From Isoetes taiwanensis (taxonomy: Eukaryota; Streptophyta; Lycopodiopsida; Isoetales; Isoetaceae), in assembly GCA_021234155.1 (NCBI GenBank), contig JAJEKV010000011.1:18990677-19054676 (forward strand): DNA of 64,000 bases. The letters are read 5' to 3'. The position numbers and the translations under genes were made by a program. Of this stretch, positions 1 to 11,524 are shown piece after piece. The first letter of the stretch is position 1. Every line of letters begins with the position of its first letter. The notes below the pieces were generated by a model. It searched no databases and was not told the DNA's origin. It was given only the letters and a program-made list of their open reading frames with translations.

Positions 1-233
1 AGGGAGGGCATTAGGGCATAGGATCTAGTAGGCTATTAGGTTATCTGAAGGAAGAGAGGTTGATGATTTGAATCCACCTCTTCATCTCACTATCTCACTG
101 TCACAAGATGTAGATTCTACTCAGCCATTTTTGCTTGACGTGTGCCATTTTTGGACTGGACACCAGCAATTTTGCATCACCTTTTATTAGCTTTTTTTGT
201 GACAGGTAGGGCTCTGACGGGTCCTTATAATGG

Positions 234-1020
234 CATCGATACGAGCCCTCGGATCGACATTCTGGGACAGACGAGCAGCTATATATGTGCTCGTCATTCT
301 GGGGGCTAGTTATCGATGTCTTCTCACAACAGCATCTCTTTCCTTGCCCATTGCTTCCCACCCTACCCGCCCTTATATGTTGCTTTAGTTTGTCTATTTT
401 TTATGTTTCTGTTCAATACTGACCATCTGTTGAGTGATGCTTTTTTCCACCCGATGGCTGATGCCAATTATTTTCCACCCACTGGGTAATGCTATATATA
501 TTTTTCCACCCGTTGGGTGATGCTCGATGATTTCCACCCGTTGTTGATGCTATTTTTTCCTTTTCCATCTCTCTGTGATGCTTTTTTTTCTATATATGTT
601 TGTTTATGGTTCCTAACATCTAATAGGTGTTTTTTGCTTTTTGGAGACTATTTTCTTAGGGGGTGCTTGCCTACCATGGTTATACCTATTTTTCTTAATG
701 TTTAACGGGTACTTTCTAGGCATTTCTCCTTTTTTTCCAGGTTTCACACATTCTATGGCGTGGATGCGCATTTTGGCTGGCTTTAACAATTTTCTACCTT
801 GCACTTCAGGGCATCCTCGAGGTCGTTGGTGACTATTTCTCATTAGGGTTTTCCTCGAAAACCCGTAAGGGCGAGGTTTTTTATCTCGATGAGAAGTTGT
901 CGCCATTGTTCTCTCTCTTGCCTTTGCATATTTTCTTATTTCATGTATGGGGCGGCTAGACATTGTTCCTATGGTCAGCTCCCCTGTATACTGCTGCTGT
1001 GATGAATGATAAGCCTATCT
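234..1020 (+). repeat. Dispersed ~0.8 kb repeat, copy 1 (non-LTR-like 3' module)
   Basis: This block matches 54937-55909 along its whole length with many substitutions and indels. Both copies open with a GAGCC-TCGGATCG-CATTCTGGGAC segment, continue through a run of degenerate units containing CCACCCG..GGGTGATGC (about 428-560 here), and end with a conserved block around TCCTCGAAAACCC...GGG then GATGAATGA and a CTAT-rich tail. The conserved block can fold into a hairpin with a GTAA tetraloop (862-871). No reading frame longer than about 115 codons is present and none looks coding. The shared hairpin with the LINE at 41.7-44 kb suggests a non-autonomous passenger of that LINE. Orientation is set by that shared 3' module. 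Confidence 0.7.
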
Positions 1021-1084
1021 ATCTATAATGATATATAACAACAAGTTATGACGGGTATTGACAGGCATTATTTTTTCTGCCACC

Positions 1085-1445
1085 CAAATTCCATCCATTT
1101 TTTTAGCACCTCGCATCTGGAGCATCTGGATCCATGATGTGGCCAATTCTTATGCGTTGGATCAACAAAATAACGTGCTCTAAACGGTATGACAGGTACT
1201 AATTTCTACAACGTGAAAACCCACTTTTTCAGCACCTCATATCCGGATTCATGATGTGGCAAATTCTTGTCCGTACATGACACACGAATGATGAGTTCTG
1301 CGGAGGATAGGTGAGGGGTCTGACGTGCTGACATGACACTGGCTGGAGAGCCTGGCGTACTAAAATGATGATGGATGAAGGGGATAACGTTCTAAAATGA
1401 TGGTGGGTGAAGGGCCTGACATGCTTGGAGAAGGATGCAGAGGGG
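1085..1445. repeat. Degenerate short direct repeats
   Basis: Two segments at about 1098-1153 and 1225-1270 share a TTTTTTAGCACCTC...CATGATGTGGC.AATTCTT core. A second pair further right (about 1357-1420) repeats CTAAAATGATG.TGG.TGAAGGG.. These are imperfect local duplications with no coding potential that I can see. Confidence 0.4.
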
Positions 1446-1561
1446 ATATGACGAGGTAAAAGCAGTTTTTCACAACATATGTTGCCCACATTCTTTTTGG
1501 CATGTATCAAGCAAAAATAAGTCCATATCAACATGTAAAATTTATATTCTTTTCCTAAGAC

Positions 1562-3018
1562 TCAGTTATGTGCAAAAGTATGAGGAATGATGAGACTTCT
1601 TCTTTCATTGTCACTTGAGGAAGTGCTTGAGTTATCTTCCTCGTCACTATCAATAGAGGGTGAAGCATTGCCACTACCACTCCCTTCTTCATCTTCTTCC
1701 TCGTAATTACAGGCCTTCTTATGCAAGTTGATTGTCCTCTGGCATAGACAATTGTCAACTTTTAATTTGAAATCATAGTACAGTATACTCACTTCCCGTA
1801 GGTTTAGCTCATCCCTACAATCCACTTTCTTGGCCTTTTTCCTCTTTCCTTAAGTTCTCATGTCTAACTTATACCTCTTCAAAAGCATTTTCTGAACGTG
1901 TAGCAAGCCAATGAATGTTGAGTTTAGTCACTAAGCCTTTCTCTTTGACTGTGTCAGTTACTTTTGCTATCCAAAAAGGTCGCCCTTTTTCATCTTCCTC
2001 AGTTAGAAGAGCAAGCTACATGCCTTTTGCAATTTCTATGATATTATCCAGAGGCTCATTCTTGCATCTTGGTTCGAGGTACATGATCCAATCCTCTTCT
2101 TCCTCTATTGAAGGTAATATATAGAATAGCTTAAGTGTCCTGCCTGATTTTGGGGTTGATGAAATATGTTAGACCACTCAAAAGGTTCCTGCAACTGCCT
2201 TAGAACTAGATTTTGAATCACAATCTTTTGTTCAAGAAAGAAACTTCTCCACCACATTTAGGCTTCTTCTAAGAAGTAAAAGTCCAAGGAAATTCCATTT
2301 TCACTGGGTTGTAAGGATTTCACAGGTATACTTTTCTTTTGTTTTGACTCTTTTGGATTTTTTAGAGGATGTTACTCAGCACGTTCTACCAAGCCAGTGT
2401 CTGGAACAAATTTGAGGAAGTGCAACCCCTCTGGTGGACTCTAGTCTTTAGTTGTGGTGTACTTCTCTTGTAAAAAGCTTTAAAACAAATTCACTAAAGT
2501 CAACAGTCTCCTTTAGAAGCTCAGCCACTAGTATGAGAGTCTAAAAGTCATCAATGATTCGAAATAAAGTAAGAAGACAAAAAACTTTCTTTCTTAGAAG
2601 ACGCGTAAAAAATATGCTGAACATCTGGTCAATTTGATCATGAGTGTGGCCTAGAAGTAGAAATCCAAGATTTACTTTTCTGAAGATCCCTACCTCCACT
2701 AGCATGGCACAATAAGCAAAGAGTATTTGATTTTTTGTTCTTCCTGATAATATTGTCAAGATATGGGTAGAGCATTGGTGGTTGCTCTTGCTCACACGAC
2801 ACCTTATTAAGAATAGTAATTGTGAGGTTCAAGTCACCATGCAAGTTAGGATATGTTACAAAGACTTTGCACTTTAGACTTCCTTTGAAGACCATAGCTC
2901 CTACAAGGTGGACCTTAACAAAGCATTCCTCTGACATATCTTTAGGAATATTCAAGAAATGAGGTAGAGTTGTCTTTTTTTGATCCATTCCATTAATTAC
3001 AATAGACATATACTGCAA
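1562..3018 (-). pseudogene. Decayed transposon-type protein with GHTHDQID motif (DUF7869-like)
   Basis: Pieces in different minus frames line up as one broken protein. The upstream piece (2638-3018) reads NGMDQKKTTLPHF then a VTYPNLHGDLNLTI block. The next piece (2541-2795) reads AYCAMLVEVGIFRKVNLGFLLLGHTHDQIDQMFS. Around 1920-2130 a further piece reads LALLTEEDEKGRPFWIAKV. The order MDQ-K..PHF, LDN..ENKN, GHTH.DID..FS, and a late FWIAKV segment is what I recall for the DUF7869 group of transposon-associated proteins in plants and invertebrates. An acidic serine-rich tail (1562-1825) may be its C-terminus. Several frameshifts and stops separate the pieces, so it is a pseudogene. Family assignment is from memory of motifs and needs a profile search. 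Confidence 0.55.
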
Positions 3019-3225
3019 TGGGCGTTCAAGGGATTTTTTTTCCTGTGTTTAACAAGCTTCCTTCTCTGTTGTTCACGATGTCTAGCAAGGTTCTATTGCA
3101 CAATATAAGACACACATGCACATAAGGATACTTTGAAGACACATATAACGCACACACTATAGCGCTTAACGCCTACGCTTTCTTAGCCTTTCGTATGCCA
3201 GGCCATTAGGCCAGGGAAACGTCCT

Positions 3226-3789
3226 CTAGCAGAGACCTCTGATATGCTGCCAGATACCATTGTTGATTTTGAAGACTAGTCCCATGCTCCATCTTGGGAT
3301 ATAAGGATGGAACAACTCTGTATTTTCATTTCTATACCAGGCTTCAACTGCGGCGTCAACTGCTATTTGTTGCAAGATATTCCATTTTGATACGTGATCT
3401 TCAGCCTCAACAACAAGCAGGCCTGCAAATTTATGTAATCCAAACATGTACTTGTAATGCTGTATTTGCGTAATCATATAGTATCCAGCAATGCATTGAA
3501 ACAAGATCATGGAAAGAATGGCCATAAATTTAACACATAAGTATCTATGATTGCTGAGACATTGCATTCAAGTGCATGCATAAAAGAGCTCATTGAGAAA
3601 TTGTTGCTTTGTCATTGAGATATTTTTGTTAAAAAAATAGCCACCAATTTGCAAGTTAATAACCATTGCTCCATATGGCGCAAAGACAATGACAAAACCT
3701 ACATAGGCCAGATGACAAATGCGTGCCATAATCATGTCATCAGTAAATGAAGTCGATTGAAAAAATGACAAAGGACATTGCAAGTACAA
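3226..3789 (-). pseudogene. Two adjacent unrecognised minus-strand ORFs
   Basis: Two reading frames of 73 and 113 codons abut (3789-3568, then 3567-3226). Both are rich in aromatic and hydrophobic residues. They sit directly upstream of the decayed transposon-type gene and could be its 5' remnant, but I see no motif that proves this. They may be chance frames. Confidence 0.15.
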
Positions 3790-3985
3790 ACCATTCCATG
3801 ATCATTTCGAAATCCAAACACTTCATACAACCAACAATAAGAAAAAAGCTAATCAATTAAAAAGAAATCCAACAAGAACAAGCCATCATGACAGGCTACA
3901 ACAATGTAGCAGTCAACACGTCCAAAATAAGAAAGTAGAACCTTCTAAATGGCTTTGACTTTGACTTTCGATACAAGGGAAAACC

Positions 3986-4071
3986 TTTTTTTTTTTAGCA
4001 CACCAGCCCTACCGGGCCTACAGCCTTTCCTCAAATTCTAGCCTATCCACGTGTAATTTCCATCTCATCAA

Positions 4072-4103
<32 letters not shown>
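3986..4103 (-). repeat. Oligo-T/SINE-like fragment, copy 1
   Basis: A T run (3986-3996) is followed by a segment ending in TAGCCTATCCACGTGT (about 4037-4053) and a longer T run (4076-4103). A similar order, T run then CAACAGCCC then AGGCTATCCACGTGT, recurs at 46955-47055. On the minus strand this would be a short element with an A-rich end. The second T run is also the poly-A of the ORF1 retrocopy immediately to the right. Confidence 0.4.
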
Positions 4104-5321
4104 GGCAATTCTTTAAATACTCCCATTGACATTGATTGTGCTCCAGGTAAAGTCAATATTCTCTTGGGCCTGAGTCATCTTGTAGACTTTGTTGTTGACT
4201 GGAGCATATGGAGGCATCTTCAAAGATTGGATGTCTGGAACATTCTTCTTAGGAAAATCCTTCTCAATATAGGGATCTCACTCTTTCTACATTCTGCATA
4301 CCAATGGTGCCTCAGAGAGCAATGCAAGCAATTTGGAGGTAAAGCAGCCCACCTTAGATTCAAGGGGGTCTTTTGGCCAAAGCAATCAATGAAGGGAATA
4401 GAGATTGGAATAGTTTTACTGAGATCAATCTGGACATAGGCAAATGGAGGCTTATATGGCGAGTATAGACTTGAAACATATGTATGAGTTGAATAAAGTT
4501 TTGAACGAGTCATCATTCCAATATATGGGATTCAATCCATGCAAGGAGGTAGATGCAACACAAGACTTGCATCATAAGTAGTTAATCTTGGATTTCATTT
4601 TAGAAAAGACAAATGAAATTTTTTGAACACAAGGATCCCAGTACGAAGAAAGAAATCGGCTGACTTCTGGCTATCACATTCAATCGTGATATATGGATAA
4701 TTTAACCAATACATGGCATTAATAGACAGGCCCTTGTAAAGAGAAAGAAGATGCGACTAGATTTTTTCTAGTTTAATTCCAGTTTTGTTAACCTTCAAAA
4801 TCACAGCCGAAATGGAAACACTTTTGATTTTTTCAAAGACCATGGAAGAGTTAAAGGCAAATAACTTTTACAATTGACAAATTGATACCAATATGCGGGC
4901 GCTCATTTGTGAGAATGCGATCCCAGGTAGTATCTCCTCCAATTTCTTCAGTGGGCTCTGGAACACCATAAGGGAAAGGAATGCCAGAAGAGGGTCCAAT
5001 TGAGGAGTAAAACCAAGTAAACTAGGATCTTTTGAAAGATTATCCCAGGTAGGGATCAAACATGGATCAATTTTTTTAAGAAGATTCAAGTAAATCTCCA
5101 AAAGGGATGAACTTGAAAGGATTAGAGCCAATTTTTTGAAGGATGGAAAGCAGATCCAATTGATCGGGCTTAGGAAGCGCCAGAAACAGAAAGTGGTGAA
5201 GGAAAGGCAGAGTGGAAATTTTTAGGTTTAAGGGGTTTTTCAGATTATGCGACATAAGATCAGGTGGAATTAACAAAAGGATTACAAAAACAGGGGAGGT
5301 CCGAAGAGAAGTGGGAGACAA
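4104..5321 (-). pseudogene. L1-type ORF1 retrocopy (DUF4283 and CCHC knuckle), broken
   Basis: Minus-strand pieces follow the plant L1 ORF1 plan. An N-terminal region (5321-4868) is followed by a segment reading FFLRTGILVFKKFHLSFLKW, then LPPCMDWIPY, then YVQIDLSKTIPI. The zinc knuckle PNCLHCSLRHHWYAEC is at about 4300-4350. The frame ends near 4117, about 15 bases from a 28-base A run on the minus strand (4103-4076). ORF1 is therefore followed directly by poly-A with no ORF2, as in an ORF1-only or internally primed retrocopy. Frames are interrupted, so it is not functional. The DUF4283 and zf-CCHC_4 naming is from memory of these motifs. Confidence 0.55.
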
Positions 5322-6719
5322 AGAGGGAAGAATGAAGAATGAACAACCACGAAACCAGGGAGGCTAAATTACCAACCAAATTGCAAAATGTTACTACCAA
5401 CTAAGCCTTATATATATACACACACCCAAAGAGCTATTCAACGCATAATTTGACAATAACCTTCAAATCAGTTTATTCACAATTTAGTAAAAATATACCC
5501 GTAGCTGAACAATTTTGTTTCTAACAAATTCTTCAAGCTAGAAATTGATGACTGCCATCTCGAATTTAACACAACTTAGAATAAAGACTATTCTTGGTGG
5601 AAAAGATTGTCTGGGAAGAAGTGATTAGTGATAGGAGAATTCCAGAGGTCTGATGGAGTCCTAATTAGAAAACCACATAAAAGTCTATGTTCCTGTTTGA
5701 GAAGCCTGGAGGTAGAAATTGCTAACCCTCTACATGGGCAGCGGATCAATTCTCCAAATTCCTAGACAGTTCGTGGCAAAATTCGAGTTTCAGAGATGAA
5801 AATTGGTAAGAAATAAGTTTGAACCGAAAAGGGGGGAAAAGACAAACTTTTCACAAGAAATTAGGTGCACCATCCATTGTCAGTTGTCCCTGGGGGAACT
5901 TGTTTTCCCCTCTTTGGCCTTTGGATTTCCATGGAGAAAGTATCGTGGCAGACCTTGGTAAGAGAGGTGACAGACCTGTTTCGCCATGTGAGATTTCTTG
6001 AAGCTTGTACTTTTTTACACCATTTGATTAAAGATGTGGTGCACCCCATTTATTTTCCTATATCTTTTCTATTGTTCTTCTTTACATTGTTTCATTCTCC
6101 ATATTTTCTTATTCTCCATATTTTCCTATTGTTTTCACCTTTTTTTCTTTGCAACGGCACCAAGTTTTGATCACAATCGTTGCCTTTAGGTCGAATGATG
6201 GGGATATGGGGAAATCCATCATCAAAAGCAGGAAAGATCATGCATGCATTAGGCAGCGAAAGATCGTCATATGCAATGCTTGTGCTAGATTGCCAATGCA
6301 ACTAATTCACCCGCTTCTTCAGATAAGGCTGATTTGCAGAATTTCTTGTATTTCGGTTCTTTTGTTTTACCAGTAAGGGTAAAGATTCATTACGACCTCA
6401 AGAACAACTAGCTTCTGCCATACTCCGTTGTTCTGATTCGTGTCAAGATCCAGAAAGTGGCAATTGTTGCTACTGCAAAAAAATGGGAGGAATCCCCTGA
6501 CAGTTAACCGGCTATTTATAGCATCCACATCCTTATCCGAAGCAAAATACGATGCTCAAATATCTCCATTAGTGGAATCAAAGAGAAGAAGATGCATTTT
6601 GGATGCTCGAACAAGATTAGCAATTGACGCCAATGGAATCTCGGCCTTAGATACCATAAAATTTGAAAATACCCTTGAAAATAAATGTTTTGCTAGTATT
6701 TATTGCAATCCTATGTTTT
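5322..6719. other. No recognisable gene
   Basis: AT-rich sequence with short frames only. A 95-codon plus-strand frame at 6440-6727 and smaller ones near 5819-6376 carry no motif I know and no splice-site pattern that convinces me. Confidence 0.5.
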
Positions 6720-7040
6720 CTCGATAATTCCTCTCTTATGTGGTAATTCCCTTTTTATCCAGTCTCCTTTTCTTAAAATACCCCAATCTATTTGCAAGTT
6801 CCCTTTGACCCAATTCCCCTTTCTTCAAAATACCCCGATGTGCATTTGCAATCCCCTAATCCTACTAATTTCTTCCATTAGAATATACCCCGTTTGTTCA
6901 AGAATCCCTTGTTTCTACTAATCATACCCCTTAACTACTAATTTCCCCCATTAGGATATACCCTTTTTGTTCAAAAATTCCCGGTTTCTACTAATCTTCC
7001 CTTGTAGGATATATATCCTTTTGTTTGAAAATTTCCTATT
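6720..7040. repeat. Degenerate tandem repeat, unit about 70-75 bp
   Basis: Successive units carry TTCCCC.ATTAGGATATACCC, then TTTGTTCAA.AATTCCC, then GTTTCTACTAAT. At least three to four decayed copies are visible between about 6780 and 7030. No coding potential. Confidence 0.5.
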
Positions 7041-7929
7041 GCAAAGAAAATAACCCATTGCTCTCAAGTCACCCAGTTTTCCAATGGGGGATTTTTCGGG
7101 GCACTTTTTCCGTTGTGTTAATTGTGCATTATGGAATAGTATAACAGTATGAAACCAAGTATTATCTATATTAGCAAACCACAATATCCATAATACAAAT
7201 GAATACAAGCTTAATGAGATGGTATATTTAGTTAGAGAAGCTAGAAATTGAATTCACATGTCACCCACAACTCAGTGAAAGTAAAATGTTAGCCAAAAAT
7301 ATAAAATCAATGTAGTCCTAGCCAAAGTGCATTATGAACCAAATATTTCGGGCACAAAAATATAAAACCAAGTCGAAGCCAAATAAAATGAAATGATATA
7401 GCTAGAGAAGATAAGATATAGCGACAAATTGAAGCCATATGCCTTTAACAACTTGGTGAGAGTAAAATATTGAGACATTGTTAGTCAAGATAGAGCCCAA
7501 CTAAATTGCAGCTAACAACTAGATTGAGCTCAAGATTAAAGAAAGTTGACCATCAGAAAGTAATGTTAAGAAAATAAATAGTCGGATAACAATTGGACAT
7601 AACCTAGTCAACCATAACCTTCTGGCCAACCAAATATAATGTTGCATTCTATGTTATAAGAGAAAAGTAGACTCTTTGATTTGATGAATAAGGTTATGGA
7701 GTGTAGTTGAAATTAACATAGAATCAGACCGAATTGTCCAGCAGGCATTAGATTAGAAATTAAGACATTTGCCTTTCCTGCCTTAGGCACCCAAGTTTCT
7801 GCCAGTTTGGTTGAATTGAAGAAAAAATGTATCGCAGCACTAGGTGAATACATTGTCTTTCACAATATCACTTCATATCTCTGGTCGATAAGGTAGACCA
7901 CCTACAAACTGAAATAACTATTCCTTCAC
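7041..7929. other. AT-rich intergenic sequence
   Basis: No gene, RNA gene or clear repeat seen. Short phrases such as TATAAAACCAA and AGCCAAATA recur loosely, which suggests ordinary decayed intergenic DNA. Confidence 0.45.
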
Positions 7930-8668
7930 CGCCTTAGCGCCTTAGCGCCTTAGGGCGTTAGCACAAGTAGCATCAGCGGATACAGCAGGCCGGATTTGGA
8001 TTGGCTTTGGATCTGGAATTGGCATCACGCAGGTGGAATTGGCACCCAGCAAGTCGTCCGATTTGGGTTTGCAGGGAGCGCAGGGCTTCCGATAGCTCAG
8101 AGCAACGATTTTTGCTAGGCCCTCGGTTAGCCAGTCCTTCCCAGACTCGATTTGCCACAAACCTGGATTAGCACGCTGCCACCTCCAGCCATAGTTTTGC
8201 AGCGCAGCCCCTTTTCGGCCTCCAGCATCAGGCCCGACCAGTAACGCCTTCCAGGTTTTGATTTTGATTTGGATTTTACCCTTGGTTTTGCTTGATTTTG
8301 CCCAGCCCCAACCCGCAGCTGCCTCTGCTTGGCTTTCCCTTTGTTCTTTGTTCTGATGTGCCTTTTCCCTTGGTCTTTGTTTTGTTCCCAGATTTCTTTC
8401 CAAATTTCAAAGCATATTTGGCCCAGCCCTGATTTTGCCAGCCAGCGTCTTCTACAGCCTTCTTTCTATAAAGCTTCCAGCATAGCTTATGTTGTACTGC
8501 GCCTCTGCCCAGTCCCTTTTCCAGCACGGCCCTACTTTCTTTGCATCTGTTAGCACAGCCGCAGTACAGCCCTTTGCCTTGGTCTGCTCCTACTTCGATC
8601 CAGTCATTTGTAGCTTCTTCAACTAGTTATTTTGGCTTCACCTAGTTCCTGTTTCATAGAGCATCAAC
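7930..8668 (+). other. Possible 5' untranslated region of the ORF1-only element
   Basis: The stretch opens with three short CCTTAGCG units (about 7932-7960). It becomes pyrimidine- and GC-rich compared with its surroundings and runs directly into the ATG of the ORF1-like gene at 8669. Composition changes at about 7930, which could mark the 5' end of the element. A target-site duplication could not be matched to the 3' end near 29116, so the left border is uncertain. Confidence 0.35.
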
Positions 8669-9333
8669 ATGACCCGTGCAATCAAACGTATGGCCAAAGA
8701 GACTCGCAAGGCAAAGAACCTTATCAGGGTGCCCGTGCCATCTGATAGACCTTATGACCCCACGATAGAGCCCTATCTCCAGGCAGCCCCCTCCTTTGGG
8801 CCCCAGCGTCCAATTTTGGCACAATCGGCTCCCACTGCATCCTCAGCTGGAGCTTTGAACAGAATCATTGATCGGATCCATTACATGCCCCCAGAAGAGC
8901 TGGACAAGCTTCGCACGGTCCAATCCACCATCGCTCTTACAGAAACATCTGTTCACTTACCCTTAGAGAGCTGGGTGCAGCTTCTGGAGGTACTGTTACA
9001 GGCGGCAGAGCACAGTAGTGTTTCACCAGAGCCTATCGGAACATCAGTACCTGACTATGTACATACCATGCCTCAGGAAGATGCTACAGTACCTAGGCCC
9101 ACGCAGCCGCCGGCAGAGGATTGTTTATCCGCGGGGCAGGCGAAGGTCCCACGTTCGGAGTCTAGTACAGCCACAGAGCACACGTCCGTTCTGAACTTAC
9201 GCATTGTAGGTTTGGAAGAGGCGATTGACACTCCTGCTATAGTTGAGGTGGACCAGTTCTTCACTCAGGTAATGCACATACAGGCAGACGGCGTCCTCTC
9301 TGCACACCGAGTTGGGGCAACACGACCCGACCG
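8669..9333 (+). CDS. LINE ORF1-like protein, N-terminal part, split by LTR insertion
   Basis: The frame starts with ATG at 8669 and stays open to the LTR at 9334. It resumes in the same frame at 28687 once one copy of the GACCG duplication is removed, giving a protein of about 300 residues. The first ~170 residues are low-complexity and Pro/Ser/Thr rich. The second part carries the L1 ORF1 RNA-recognition-like pattern: LNLRIVGLEEAIDTPA, VDQFFTQVM, then AHRVGATRPDR. Such proteins coat retroelement RNA. No endonuclease or reverse transcriptase follows the second part, so the element appears to code for ORF1 only. In this allele the frame would read into the LTR and stop at 9413-9415. Confidence 0.75.
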
Positions 9334-10932
9334 TGTGACGCTCCCTGAATATATACGACCCCCGACCGTATACATACAGGGACTTTCCCCTCCCATGGCA
9401 ACCATCTCGCCATGAGCAGGGCCCTCCGTCTGACCCAGGCCATCTACGTAGAGATGCTCGAGTGAAGGACACGGAGGTGTCATTCGGCCCACGCCTTCGA
9501 TGGGCTCCTACGTCGCGGAAGCATGAATACAAGGTTAGCACACAGCATAAATCATATATAAATAACCACCACGAAGGGTGGCGCATCCATCCAAATACCA
9601 ATGGCAAAGAATATGCATCTAAACCTACGAAACACCCCAAACCCCAGGTTCTACCCCGGTTCCGACTCCTGTGAGGATGGACTGACGGCTCGGTCTCAAG
9701 AGATCAGCAGAGAGAGGTATAACCTGGCGTTGGCTGGCATAGAACATCGGTTAGGGTTGTCCACTCCATCCGCCCCTCCTGTGTACACTTTGCAGATGGG
9801 TCGATCCACGCTATGGCTTCGCTATAGCCTTCCGGAGACGCAGACTCAAGCCTACTCCAGGGTTCATGACGCCCCGGTCCGATGAGGCAGGTCAGGGAAG
9901 CGTCCCCTTCCAGGATCACAGTGGTTCCATGGGTGAGCTAGAGAATATGTGCCGCATCAGCGACCCCCGCATCCGTACCCAACTTACTCACCCTAAATCT
10001 ACTCAAAGTGCAAGATGCTCCATACGGATCACACCTCTACACCCAGGGAGTGTCAGACCCATACCCGGCCCTCTCCATGACCGGCTATCAGGCCTAGCCC
10101 ACTGTAGGAGTCTCAGGAGCCTTTTATGTTCGTGTGCAAGACCCCACCCCACTTCACCACCAAGGTCCCTTCTCTCGGTGCTAAGCCGCACCATAGCGCC
10201 TACGACCCTGGTCTCTTGTACACGTGCCGCATCTAATGGGAATATTACAGGGCCCTATCTAGGAACATACTATCATACATGAGCTCAGAGGTCTCTACCC
10301 CCCTTAAAATCCTCGTTTAATGGAAGCTACCGAAATACTTCATAGATACATCGATCATTCCTTAACATAGCACCATTCATAATTGAAATGTAATCCTACT
10401 TACCACAGAAGGGTTAATCTCAACAAAGGCAATCAGAAAAGAGTGCTGAAGTACTATCCTACAATTCACAAGCTAAACTACTACTAACCCGTGTTTCGGC
10501 TGGAACCATTATCGTGGGGTGCTTCCATATTGCTGTAACTAGGGTGGCAGCGACAGCTAGTGGGTGTTCAGCGATTTGGGGGAGTCAGCAACAGTCTTTG
10601 GGCGCTCAACTGCTCCTTGGGTGCTCTGCTGGGTCGATTATGGTTGATATGGGGGTGGTGATCTACCTTAAGGGATCCATTTAGTATTCACCATGCTGGC
10701 CAATCGAGTTTGGCCAGGTGGCACCTTCCCAAACCATAATTAACTTAATTATCCTTCTTAAATATTAATTCCTTAATTTTAGGTTATTATCCTTAATGAT
10801 TAAATTAGCATAGCTAATTTAATCCATTTTAGGTCAACCCCCTAGGTTATCATTCCCCATGATGGCGTATCTATACTGGGTGACGTGTCAATATATTTAT
10901 ACGTATACCGTATAAATACTTGGAACATCACA
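9334..10932 (-). repeat. 3' LTR of the H3-bearing chromovirus
   Basis: This 1599-base LTR starts TGTGACGCTCCC and ends AACATCACA, forming a TGTGACG/CGTCACA-type inverted end. It matches the LTR at 27100-28686 closely. One visible difference is a ~16-base AT segment near 10803-10830 that is missing from the other LTR. That and scattered substitutions suggest the insertion is not very recent. Confidence 0.9.
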
Positions 10933-10948
10933 TTCTCCCCTCCTTAGA
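10933..10948 (-). other. Polypurine tract
   Basis: On the minus strand the sequence TCTAAGGAGGGGAGAA abuts the LTR end. A purine run in this position primes plus-strand DNA synthesis in LTR retroelements. A similar tract adjoins the LTR of the second chromovirus at 59194. Confidence 0.8.
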
Positions 10949-11524
10949 GTTTATGTTGTCCTCAGCATTAGGGTTAGATACAAATATAGGACATGACATC
11001 ATGGAGGAAGATAATTCTTTATTTCCGAAGGTAATATATTAAAAACTTTAAAGTTTGAAACAGTTTAAGCACCGAGGTGCATTTCACATGATTATCATAA
11101 TCAAGAAGTTCAAGGACCGAAGTCCAATATCAACATCAGAGTAATAACAAAACAAGACGTGTAGACAAAATAAAACTGAAGAAGTCGGGCCATCAGCAAC
11201 CCTCTAACATGGGCAGGTCACGTACTGCTCACTGGCCGGCACATGTCAGTATATCAGTATATATAATTAGATTGTGGTTGAAGGGACCACCCCCTATAAT
11301 AGCGAAAAGAAAATCCTATTTACCAGGGAACCCATCATGTCTATGGTTTGCAATTCATTGCAGCATAGGGAATGGTCAAGTTCCCATTATAGCCGAGATG
11401 AACGCAGCCTATTACCTATATGCTCTCCAAGCAAGTCGTGGTCAGGTCAACATTGACAGTACACCACGTCTAGAGAACACAAAGGTGATCTCATCATCGG
11501 TAACTATTATTATTTACGATGCAT
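10949..11524. other. Chromovirus 3' untranslated region
   Basis: Lies between the polypurine tract and the end of the integrase frame. It is AT-rich with no frame of note on the element's sense strand. The counterpart in the second chromovirus is 59210-60016. Confidence 0.6.

Noticed and set aside
613-963. 116-codon minus ORF with basic composition, and its counterpart at 55467-55796
   Set aside because: Both lie antisense to the same dispersed repeat and owe their similarity to the repeat. Composition is not protein-like.
7942-8403. 153-codon minus ORF before the ORF1 gene
   Set aside because: It is antisense to the likely 5' UTR of the ORF1-only element and has no recognisable motif.
9616-9885. 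Frames inside the LTRs (also near 10003-10282 and 27228-27880) as genes
   Set aside because: They lie wholly within LTR copies, change frame between copies and show no motif.
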